Below, piece by piece: positions 42,660 through 49,146 of a stretch of 49,146 bases of DNA (positions within the stretch are counted from its first letter, which is position 1; each line of letters opens with the position of its first letter). Both the position numbers and the translations under genes were made by a program. Under the pieces are notes generated by a model. It was not told where the DNA came from. It made no database searches and saw only the letters and a program-made list of their open reading frames with translations. Origin of the DNA: Mesorhizobium sp. WSM3626 (GTDB lineage: Bacteria; Pseudomonadota; Alphaproteobacteria; Rhizobiales; Rhizobiaceae); the NCBI RefSeq assembly GCF_000513935.1, contig NZ_AZUY01000047.1:1-49146 (forward strand), given 5' to 3'.

Positions 42660-43940
42660 TCAATGTTGAAAGAGCTGGGACCCTGGAACCGCGTACAATT
42701 TCGGACGCTCAGGGCCGGTCTGCAGTGATCGTTGGATGCCGCGATAGAAGATGAGCAAAGCCAACGGCAGCCAGAAGAAAGGCGCTGTCGATGGACCGAA
42801 GGAGTCGCTCATCTGGTTTGCGATGATGTAGTTCCACAGGGAAACCGACGTTCCAAGCACCATCACATTCACTTCCGCCGCATGGTCGCCCCCCTTGTCA
42901 TTGCCGAACAATGTGCAGAACACGACCCTGACCAGATATGCCATGACCACGAGAACCAGCATCGACACCAACGCCAAGCCGGGCACTCCCAGTGTTCTAA
43001 AGAAGTCAATGAACAGATTATGGCTATGGGGTGCGATATCTTGCACCCATTGCCCTGCCCCCACACCCGTGAACGGGTGCGACAGGCCGAGATCGATCGA
43101 TATAGACCACAGTCGCTGCCGCGATACCACCGAATGCGCCTCGCCTCCGGAAAGTTGAAGGGCCAGCAGGCCGTAAGCCCGTGGATTTAGGAACTGCAAT
43201 GTCAGCAGGCTCGCTTCGAACAATATCGGAGCGGCAATGGTTCCCACGATTACTTTTAAAGGACTCTGCTTTCTTCTGATTAAATATATACTGTATAGCG
43301 CAAAGAAAAGACCAAGGCCCACCACTCCGAGAACGAAGTTGGTCTTCGAACCCGATTTCACCAAACCCAGGAGCACGGCAGCGAGGCAGCCCATAAGGAG
43401 AAGTCGGTGCCGGCGGGATGTGACCAGCTTCGCGGCGACAAGCGGCAGACCAGCCGACAACGCGATCCCGAGTTGGTTCGAATGCTTGAAATAGCCTTCA
43501 GCCCGATCGGCGAATCTGGCATCGCCCAGCCCGATTGCGACCAGACAGGATGTTACGACAGTCATGATGACTATGGTCGTCACAACCCTGTCGATTGCCA
43601 CGAGACCCTTCGGTCTCATGGAGATCGCCGCGACTGCTGGAATGATCGCGAAGCCAAACACTTGTGAGAAAACCGCGCGCATCGTCCTCATCGGATTGTC
43701 TGCGTAGAGCATCGACAGTAGAGAGAGAACGATGATGACAGCAGATATCGTCAGCACCGCAGTCGTCAGGGCGGCTTCAATCCGATGGAGGCGTCTTGCT
43801 GTTTCCGCATAGGCACCGACACTTAGCAGAGCGCAGAACAGTGCCAGCACGAAGGAAAGTGAGCCATCCGTTCCGGCAATCCGCGTGGCGCCAGGGAACC
43901 AGATGGACAGGATCAGCAAAAGGACAGATACCTGAAGCAT
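42660..43940 (-). CDS. O-antigen ligase / Wzy-type polymerase family protein
   Basis: The 426-aa polytopic membrane protein has about ten hydrophobic segments and the Wzy_C/WaaL motif region HPFTGVGAGQWVQDIAPHSHNLFIDFFRTLGVPGL (large periplasmic loop with the conserved His). It either polymerises repeat units delivered by the flippase or ligates them to an acceptor. It is the first gene of the six-gene minus-strand operon. Its C-terminus reaches into the kinase-like gene start. Confidence 0.9.
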   Translation of the reverse strand: MLQVSVLLLILSIWFPGATRIAGTDGSLSFVLALFCALLSVGAYAETARRLHRIEAALTTAVLTISAVIIVLSLLSMLYADNPMRTMRAVFSQVFGFAIIPAVAAISMRPKGLVAIDRVVTTIVIMTVVTSCLVAIGLGDARFADRAEGYFKHSNQLGIALSAGLPLVAAKLVTSRRHRLLLMGCLAAVLLGLVKSGSKTNFVLGVVGLGLFFALYSIYLIRRKQSPLKVIVGTIAAPILFEASLLTLQFLNPRAYGLLALQLSGGEAHSVVSRQRLWSISIDLGLSHPFTGVGAGQWVQDIAPHSHNLFIDFFRTLGVPGLALVSMLVLVVMAYLVRVVFCTLFGNDKGGDHAAEVNVMVLGTSVSLWNYIIANQMSDSFGPSTAPFFWLPLALLIFYRGIQRSLQTGPERPKLYAVPGSQLFQH

Positions 43941-44344
43941 AGGTAGAATGTCACGTTAGAGGCATTATGCGGGAACTGCGCGCCGACGCAGCCTCGCGTT
44001 GATGCGCAACATCCAGCGTCTTGTTGTCCTGAATAGCTGCACTGATAAACACAGGCTTGGCGTCCGTATCATAAATCATTGCATGCTGCCGCACGGCGGG
44101 TGAACTTCCGCATACCTATTTCCATGCAGCGTAGGCTCGGCGGGTGGCCAAGGAAATGAGCGAAAAGGGGGCATTCGGACAGGGTGCTCTACGCCTTTTG
44201 TGCAGCGCGGGGGAGTGTGCGGCGATTTCCCGCCCCTCGATCGCTCGGCGAGGCGGTGCAGCCGGATTGAGTGTTGGTACCGATTTCGCAGATGTGGGAG
44301 ACTTGGAGATGGCACACTGAGTCTTCCACCCATAGGAGATCGCC
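43941..44344. other. Intergenic region upstream of the ligase operon and the small membrane protein
   Basis: This 404-bp divergent gap must hold promoters for the minus-strand operon (near 43941-44050, AT-richer) and for the small plus-strand gene (AGGAG before 44345). No other feature was found; short ORFs here are not convincing. Confidence 0.4.
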
Positions 44345-44593
44345 GTGCTTTGGGGCCTTGTCGTCGTCGGTGTGATCGGCATTTTGCTGGGATTTCGTTT
44401 TCGAGTTGCCGCGCTCATTGTCGTGACCGCGGCGACTGTCGTGGGCGGCGTCGCTGCAGGCGGCATCGGCAGTGTATTTGATTGGCACCACCTCATCTCA
44501 ATCCTGCTTCTCGTTGTCGTTCTACAGGGGGCCTACTTGCTCGGCCTCTTCCTTGGCGTAATCTGGCGCCAAGGCATGTCACGTGAGCAGTAA
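44345..44593 (+). CDS. Small integral membrane protein (82 aa)
   Basis: The GTG start at 44345 follows AGGAG. About three hydrophobic segments fill almost the whole protein (LWGLVVVGVIGILLGF, AALIVVTAATVVGGVAAGGIG, LISILLLVVVLQGAYLLGLFLG). It is oriented opposite to both the ligase operon and the ExoY-like gene. I do not recognise a family. Because it is short, conservation in relatives is needed to confirm it, but its codon use and start signals are good. Confidence 0.65.
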   Translation: MLWGLVVVGVIGILLGFRFRVAALIVVTAATVVGGVAAGGIGSVFDWHHLISILLLVVVLQGAYLLGLFLGVIWRQGMSREQ

Positions 44594-44718
44594 TGGTCTG
44601 CGGCTGCCATTTCGCCGCGGCTGGCGGGCGCCGCACCTTTCGCCATTGCGATCGCGACAGCACGCTGCGGTTTTTAGGCAAAGCAATGCATCGGGCAAGA
44701 ATTTGCGATGCGCATTGA

Positions 44719-45456
44719 TCAAGACGCACGGTCGAATTTCATCACGGCGCCCACGGTCCGGACGAGAATGACAACATCGGCCCATAGGGACCATTCCCGC
44801 ACATATCGGCTGTCGATAGAGACACGACTGGGATAATCCATTGCGTCTCTGCCGGCCACCTGCCAAAGGCCAGTTAGCCCAGGCCGGGTTTTTAGATAAT
44901 CGATCGCAGAGGAGCCGTAACGTTGAAGTTCGTCGGGAACGACTGGACGGGGGCCGACGCAACTCATCTCGCCGCGCAGCACGTTGATGAGTTGAGGCAG
45001 CTCATCCAGGCTAGACTTCCTGAGAATGCGCCCCAGGAATGTGATCCGCGGGTCATTCTTGAATTTCCAATTCTGCTCCCACTCCTTGGCGGCTTCGGGA
45101 TTGCTCGCGAGATAGTCGGCCAGGACCCGCTCCGAGTTGGCCACCATGGTCCTGAATTTGTAACAGGCGAAGCGCCTGCCGTTGAACCCGATCCGGGTGT
45201 GTGAGAACACCGCCGGTCCGCCGTCGGTCACCAATATCAAAAGGGCAACCGCCAGCATCACCGGCGCAGCGAGGACAAGCGCGATCAATGCGACGGTCAT
45301 GTCCATCATCCTCTTGCGCCGGCCTCCAAGCGGACGGAGGTTTTGGCCGACGCGGATGCCTGGCCCGCGGTGCTTTATGTCAAAGGCGCTTATTGTCACG
45401 GATGTCACCAAGAAACGCTGCTGGTTTTGCTGCCCAACTTCACAGCGGCGCGTCAT
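44719..45456 (-). CDS. Undecaprenyl-phosphate sugar phosphotransferase, ExoY-like
   Basis: The about 245-aa product has one N-terminal hydrophobic segment (MMDMTVALIALVLAAPVMLAVALLIL) and the conserved bacterial sugar-transferase core: FACYKFRTMV, LRKSSLDELPQLINVLRGEMSCVGPRPVV, and RPGLTGLWQVAGRDAMDY. This is the ExoY/WbaP type that starts repeat-unit synthesis by transferring a sugar phosphate to undecaprenyl phosphate. The start at ATG 45456 is chosen by size and weak ribosome signals; 45474 is possible. It completes the minimal set (initiation, flippase, polymerase/ligase, chain length, export). Confidence 0.92.
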   Translation of the reverse strand: MTRRCEVGQQNQQRFLVTSVTISAFDIKHRGPGIRVGQNLRPLGGRRKRMMDMTVALIALVLAAPVMLAVALLILVTDGGPAVFSHTRIGFNGRRFACYKFRTMVANSERVLADYLASNPEAAKEWEQNWKFKNDPRITFLGRILRKSSLDELPQLINVLRGEMSCVGPRPVVPDELQRYGSSAIDYLKTRPGLTGLWQVAGRDAMDYPSRVSIDSRYVREWSLWADVVILVRTVGAVMKFDRAS

Positions 45457-45829
45457 TCTCGGCAAGAGAAGCAAAGGAGGTAGCGCCGTACCCAGCGCTC
45501 GTTACCCCCTTAGCCTGATCCGAGCGTCGCAGGCGTAGCCTCGGTAAGTCTTCCGATCAAACGGGGTATCACCTAGCATCCGTTTGCTGCAGTAGCAGTT
45601 CGGGCAGGTTCGGCTGTATTGCCAAAGCGCGCATTGGAACGGGTTCGGCCACCAAGAGGTCAGAGGGCCAACCAATTTGGACCGTCACTCGCCTGGGCGA
45701 GAATAGAATAGACAGGAACTACTTTACCAAATGCGAAGGCCGCAAACGCGTCAGCCAACGCAATGCAGGAAATGCACGCGCATCGCGCCCAGACGAGACC
45801 GGCAGGGCAGCGGATCCGCTTAAAGGACA
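45457..45829. other. Intergenic region between exoY-like and Rossmann-like genes
   Basis: This 373-bp divergent gap is without a supported gene. It probably carries the promoters of the exoY-like gene and of the next plus-strand gene. No operator palindrome or terminator is recognised. Confidence 0.4.
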
Positions 45830-46945
45830 TTGCCGGCCTACCAGATAGTGAGAGCGCGCAACGTGGTGCCCAGCTTCATGCCTACATCACGTCATTTTTC
45901 AGCAAGGTCGTTTGCTCGTGATGTTCCCGAGATCGACCGTGCCGAAGTCCTTGCTCTCGTGCGCAAGCAAATAGCCTTGCTCGATCTCGATCTCTCCGGC
46001 CTCACCGTGGTCGTTGGCGCTGCGACAGGATACCAAGCAGTGACTGCGGCAGCGGCGGCGCTCGCTAAGGCCAGCCGCGTCGTTGCGCTCACTCGCATAT
46101 CCTCCAGACATCCGAGCCTGGCAGCAGCCGCGACCGCGACGTTGGCATTTGCCAATTTTGCCAACGTATCGGAATGCGTGGAAGTGACGGACCGCATCGA
46201 CAGCCGCAAATGGCAGGACGTCGACCTCGTCACGAACTCCCTCCAGGTCGGAACGATTTCTAGATCGCTTGTCGAACTCTTACCCTCTCATGCGGTTGTT
46301 TCGCTAATGGCTGGACCATGGGAGCTTCGGCCTGGCACTGTGGACTTCGACGCCTGTGACGAGGCTGGCATTAAGGTTGCGGCTCTCAATCTCAACCATC
46401 CAGCCGTAGACCTGCTGCCAGAGTTCGCGCGGTTATGCTGCACCTTGCTGGACGATGCCGGTGTCGATCTACGCGCGGCCAAGCTCGCCATCGTCTGCGA
46501 CACGCCCTGTGCATCATCCCTTGAATATGCGCTCCGCGAGCGCGGGGCGGGGGTAAGCGTTTTTTCGCACCCGGTGCTGCTGACCGACGATGCATGGGAT
46601 GTCATCGTCGTAGCGATGCGACCCAGCGACAAACCATCAATGGACATCAACAGCCTGGGCCGAATTGGCCGGAACTCGAACCAAACGCTGTTGGCGCAGT
46701 TCAGCGGCGGGATCGATCGCTCGGCCGCCAGCTATTTCGGCCTCACGGTTTGGCCGCCGAAGAGGCCCGGCCGCGATCAGCTAGGCTTGCCACTTGACGT
46801 ACTCGGAGCAGCTCCGACGGTCCGCAGGCTGACGGGAGGGCTGAAAGCCGCCGAAGCAGCATATCGGGGCGCAGAACTGGGCGAGGACAGTGTTGGATTC
46901 CTCGTGAAGGCAAGGTCCGCGACCATTGAGAGGCAACGCACTTAA
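45830..46945 (+). CDS. Unrecognised Rossmann-like protein (about 371 aa)
   Basis: The start is uncertain: TTG 45830 has AAGGA very close upstream, and later candidates are GTG 45848 and ATG 45878. The sequence contains a Rossmann-like beta strand and glycine-rich turn (LTVVVGAATGYQAVTAAAAAL) near residue 60. A second alpha/beta region around 190-250 follows, then a C-terminal segment FSGGIDRSAASYFGLTVWPP and GLKAAEAAYRG. I cannot place it in a named family; an oxidoreductase or NAD(P)-using enzyme is only a fold-level guess. It converges on the LuxR-type gene, sharing a terminator hairpin. Confidence 0.7.
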   Translation: MPAYQIVRARNVVPSFMPTSRHFSARSFARDVPEIDRAEVLALVRKQIALLDLDLSGLTVVVGAATGYQAVTAAAAALAKASRVVALTRISSRHPSLAAAATATLAFANFANVSECVEVTDRIDSRKWQDVDLVTNSLQVGTISRSLVELLPSHAVVSLMAGPWELRPGTVDFDACDEAGIKVAALNLNHPAVDLLPEFARLCCTLLDDAGVDLRAAKLAIVCDTPCASSLEYALRERGAGVSVFSHPVLLTDDAWDVIVVAMRPSDKPSMDINSLGRIGRNSNQTLLAQFSGGIDRSAASYFGLTVWPPKRPGRDQLGLPLDVLGAAPTVRRLTGGLKAAEAAYRGAELGEDSVGFLVKARSATIERQRT

Positions 46946-47036
46946 ACACCAGCGCGAGCGAGTCTGTTTCGCGAAAACGACCCGGACGGGTGTCCAACCA
47001 CCTTATAAGAACAGCCAGCCCCAAAAAGGTCCTCTC

Positions 47037-47067
47037 AACGGGTCCGGCAATTGTTGCCGGACCCGTT
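47037..47067. terminator. Perfect 14-bp hairpin between convergent genes
   Basis: AACGGGTCCGGCAA (47037-47050) and TTGCCGGACCCGTT (47054-47067) are exact reverse complements with a 3-nt TTG loop. It lies between the stop of the Rossmann-like gene (46945) and that of the LuxR-type gene (47089), so it can end transcription in both directions. T-runs next to it are short or offset, so efficiency is uncertain. Confidence 0.7.
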
Positions 47068-47088
47068 AGGTAAAGTCCGAAGCAGCCG

Positions 47089-47847
47089 TCATAGCAACAT
47101 CTGTCTGAGCTTGTAGGCTACTTCCGTGCGGTTCGTAGCCTTCAGTTTCTTCATGATATTGCGGATATGGACCTTGACGGTGCTCTCGCAAAGATTGAGT
47201 TCGTAGGCAATTATCTTGTTCGCCTTGCCTTTCCTGAGCGCCTCTACGACCGCAGCCTCGCGTATCGTGAACATGCCGGCGAGCGGCCGGGCACCGTTTG
47301 CCGTCGAGTGGATGATCTCTCGAAGCGCCAGCACGCAACTGGCGGGTACAAAGATCCCTCCCGCGCGAGCGAGACCAATGGCCTCGGCAGCGACTTTCAC
47401 CTTCACGCTTGTGGGAATGTAGCCTCGGGCTCCGCATTCGAGTGCGGCGAGGACCTCCCCCGGGTCGTCGGAATCCACCACGACGATTACGGGTACGGTG
47501 CCAATCTCAGCAATGAAGTCCGTAAGTTCCGCCCGAACGCTCTGCTCGGAGACCTTTCTGGCGCCAAGAATGACCAGGATCGCGGATGGCTCCTCTTTCC
47601 CGGCAATGTGCTGGATTTCGTCAAGCGATCCTACCGCGCTAACGCGCAAAGTGGGATTGTGTTCGATAAGGCCACGAGCAAGGCATTCACGTTCAAGCGC
47701 TCGCTTGTCTACAATCAGGACGAGGCCTTCGCTTCGGTGCTCTTCTTCGACATCGGATCTGCCTAGACCATTCGCGCCCGGCAGATGTCCATTATGTAGC
47801 GGTACTGCTGCATCATTCCAGGAATCGGAAATTTGGTGAGGTCCCAT
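47089..47847 (-). CDS. LuxR/NarL-type response-regulator-like transcription factor
   Basis: The 252-aa product has a receiver-like domain (about 42-160, GLVLIVDKRALERECLARGL to AALECGARGYIPTSV), but the usual acidic phosphorylation pocket is incomplete. The strand after LVIV lacks a clear DD pair and the phospho-acceptor position is LVILGARKV. The C-terminal LuxR HTH reads FTIREAAVVEALRKGKANKIIAYELNLCESTVKVHIRNIMKKL. Orphan, possibly phosphorylation-independent regulators of this kind often govern exopolysaccharide or motility in rhizobia. It is close to the polysaccharide locus and to a large palindrome. Confidence 0.88.
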   Translation of the reverse strand: MGPHQISDSWNDAAVPLHNGHLPGANGLGRSDVEEEHRSEGLVLIVDKRALERECLARGLIEHNPTLRVSAVGSLDEIQHIAGKEEPSAILVILGARKVSEQSVRAELTDFIAEIGTVPVIVVVDSDDPGEVLAALECGARGYIPTSVKVKVAAEAIGLARAGGIFVPASCVLALREIIHSTANGARPLAGMFTIREAAVVEALRKGKANKIIAYELNLCESTVKVHIRNIMKKLKATNRTEVAYKLRQMLL

Positions 47848-48112
47848 CGCCTTACATACTCCTCTCCGTCGCCGACTTGCTTTTCTCCCTTTGATTTGGG
47901 CCCCGCAAAGCTTGTCAGACGCGTGAACTGATACGCTCCATCGTGTCAGGCTGCCTAGATTTAACCGGGGATTGGATTCAAGGAGTAGAGCATACGCCGC
48001 CCCAACGCACGGACGTATGGCCTCCCCGCCCTATGGAGGTAACCCAACCTAAAGGGCATACTACAATGCTGTGGAAAGGGCGCATTAATCCTGGTTAACA
48101 ATTGGTAATTAT

Positions 48113-48130
48113 ATATTAGCTAGCTAATAT
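48113..48130. promoter_or_regulatory. Perfect 18-bp palindrome, candidate operator
   Basis: ATATTAGCTAGCTAATAT is exactly self-complementary (48113-48130). It is in an AT-rich tract (TTAACAATTGGTAATTAT just before) within GC-rich DNA. It lies about 270 bp upstream of the LuxR-type gene's start, so that regulator, or another dimer, could bind it; no consensus is claimed. Confidence 0.5.
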
Positions 48131-48579
48131 GTCCAAAGGTATTACAACCTACAATTGCGTTCAGCTTGCCTCGCACCAATAAGCCGAGACAGGGGTTGCG
48201 ACTGGTCATTTCCTGTTTGCCGGCCAACAAACCATACGGCCGCCAATCGCGGCGAACTCGGCGACCGAGGTGCGCATTGGTTCGACCTCTCCGCCACGGC
48301 CAAGCGCCTCGACAAGACCAAACCAGATCGATGGTGACTTGGTCAGTGGTTTCCCGCCAAGGCGGGAACGAGGGATAGTAGCAGCGCTGCAAGCCGGACC
48401 CCGCAAATCGCCGGAAGAGAGCGTGAGGCGGCGCCTGCACGTCACTGGCTGATCGGTCATCGGCGTTGAGCCCCGAATGCTGTCCTCATACTTCTTTCGT
48501 ATGCTTTGCGCGTCTTGAGCATGAGCGCATATAGTCCGTTATCCCCCGGCGCCGGTTCTCACAAACTGCCCGTCGGTTA

Positions 48580-48621
48580 GGCCCGGTGTCCTAGCCCCAT
48601 ACCAACAAGGGGTGCCGGGCC
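48580..48621. repeat. Nested stem-loop upstream of cysN
   Basis: GGCCCGG (48580-48586) pairs with CCGGGCC (48615-48621), and an inner CCCC (48595-48598) pairs with GGGG (48609-48612). The structure lies about 175 bp before the cysN ATG and could be a 5'-leader element or a terminator. No known riboswitch consensus was recognised. Confidence 0.45.
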
Positions 48622-48796
48622 GCTCCATCCAGGCCCGACTGAAGCCGCCGCCCCATCTGCGAGGCGACGGCCGCAATTGCGATCCCAGGCGTGCTGACCC
48701 GCAACAGGTCACGTTTGGCCCCAGCGGCGGATGGGCTTCACATCAGGGCTTGCAGGACCGATAGTCTCAACCTGAAGCGCGAGGGTATTTCTGACC

Positions 48797-49146
48797 ATGC
48801 GCCACATCAAGGCAAAGAGCCTCGCTTCCACGGATGGCGTCCGCGATTATCTGGCCGCGCAGGAGAAGAAGTCGCTGCTGCGCTTCCTGACCTGCGGTTC
48901 GGTGGATGACGGCAAGTCGACGTTGATCGGACGCCTGCTGTCCGACACCAAGCAGATTTTCGAGGACCAGCTCGCCGCGCTCGAACGCGATTCGCGCAAG
49001 CACGGCACGACGGGCGACGACATCGACTTCGCGCTCTTGGTCGACGGCCTCGAGGCCGAGCGCGAGCAAGGCATCACCATCGATGTCGCCTACCGCTTCT
49101 TCGCCACGCCGAAGCGCAAGTTCATCGTTGCCGATACGCCCGGCCA
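48797..49146 (+). CDS. cysN: Sulfate adenylyltransferase subunit 1 (CysN), 5' part only
   Basis: The reading frame from ATG 48797 runs off the window after about 116 codons. GTPase motifs are visible: CGSVDDGKST (P-loop), DGLEAEREQGITID (switch I) and VADTPG (start of G3). This is the GTP-binding CysN/NodQ N-terminus that activates sulfate to APS together with CysD; whether a CysC domain is fused cannot be seen. No complete cysD precedes it, only a short LKREG-like stretch that ends at the ATG. The nearby sulfotransferase would use the PAPS derived from this pathway. Confidence 0.93.
   Translation, partial: MRHIKAKSLASTDGVRDYLAAQEKKSLLRFLTCGSVDDGKSTLIGRLLSDTKQIFEDQLAALERDSRKHGTTGDDIDFALLVDGLEAEREQGITIDVAYRFFATPKRKFIVADTPG

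Larger units (their letters stand above)
47848..48796. other. 950-bp gene-poor interval before cysN
   Basis: I see no credible full gene. Contents are an 18-bp palindrome (48113-48130), a near-palindrome TTCCCGCCAAGGCGGGAA (48351-48368) and a nested hairpin at 48580-48621. Short ORFs around 48120-48460 on both strands lack family motifs and may be part of a dispersed intergenic repeat. Confidence 0.45.

Noticed and set aside
48120..48460. Short ORFs on both strands near the palindrome
   Set aside because: They overlap each other, lack ribosome sites, and look like translated parts of an intergenic repeat.
1..49146. CRISPR arrays, tRNA or rRNA genes, intact transposases or prophage modules
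   Set aside because: No regularly spaced repeats, cloverleaf, rRNA segments or transposase motifs were seen on reading both strands.

Overview
The window looks like chromosomal DNA of an alphaproteobacterium of the Rhizobiales, most likely Mesorhizobium or a close relative. This rests on high GC, ExoP-, ExoF- and ExoY-like polysaccharide genes, a CUT1 sugar-acid transporter locus flanked by GntR regulators, and a CysN start at the right edge. The genus is inferred from gene content; no rRNA or tRNA marker is present.

Layout. (1) 0.1-3.3 kb: a single-pass coiled-coil membrane protein and a TadD-like TPR lipoprotein (minus strand), a small exported protein, a small membrane protein, an isoprenylcysteine-methyltransferase-like protein, and a frameshifted XRE regulator remnant. 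(2) 3.9-20.8 kb: a dense catabolic island. It holds an alpha/beta hydrolase, an aldehyde dehydrogenase and an iron-type alcohol dehydrogenase in one minus-strand operon, then a divergent GntR/FCD regulator with a 21-codon ORF and a DJ-1/PfpI protein. Next come three enolase-superfamily enzymes plus a NIPSNAP protein and a second GntR regulator. A plus-strand operon follows: sugar-binding protein, two permeases, ATPase, a fourth enolase-superfamily dehydratase and an RraA-type aldolase. Together they suggest uptake of a sugar acid, dehydration to a 2-keto-3-deoxy acid, aldol cleavage, and oxidation or reduction of the aldehyde. (3) 20.9-23.9 kb: orphan genes (unknown protein, Crp/Fnr regulator, small membrane protein) separated by long non-coding gaps, one with a perfect 12-bp inverted repeat.

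(4) 24.3-45.5 kb: a surface-polysaccharide locus. The plus strand carries a Wzz/BY-kinase (ExoP-like), a NusG/RfaH-like antiterminator, a nucleotidyltransferase-kinase fusion, a GT4 glycosyltransferase, an ExoF-like export protein, a sulfotransferase, a flippase and an 826-aa secreted-looking cadherin/beta-propeller protein. Converging from the minus strand are an ExoY-like initiating sugar transferase and a six-gene operon. That operon encodes an O-antigen-ligase/polymerase, a P-loop kinase, a Tat-exported beta-helix protein, a PqqD-HprK fusion, an NTP_transf_5 nucleotidyltransferase and an 84-aa Tat-leader peptide, and it ends in a strong terminator. The PqqD-HprK / nucleotidyltransferase / short exported peptide set is the most intriguing part: it looks like a peptide- or glycan-modifying cassette embedded in an exopolysaccharide locus.

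(5) 45.8-49.1 kb: an unrecognised Rossmann-like protein and a convergent LuxR/NarL-type regulator share a perfect hairpin. A 950-bp gap with palindromes follows, and then the 5' end of cysN without a cysD in front. CysN makes activated sulfate, the precursor that the locus's sulfotransferase would need.
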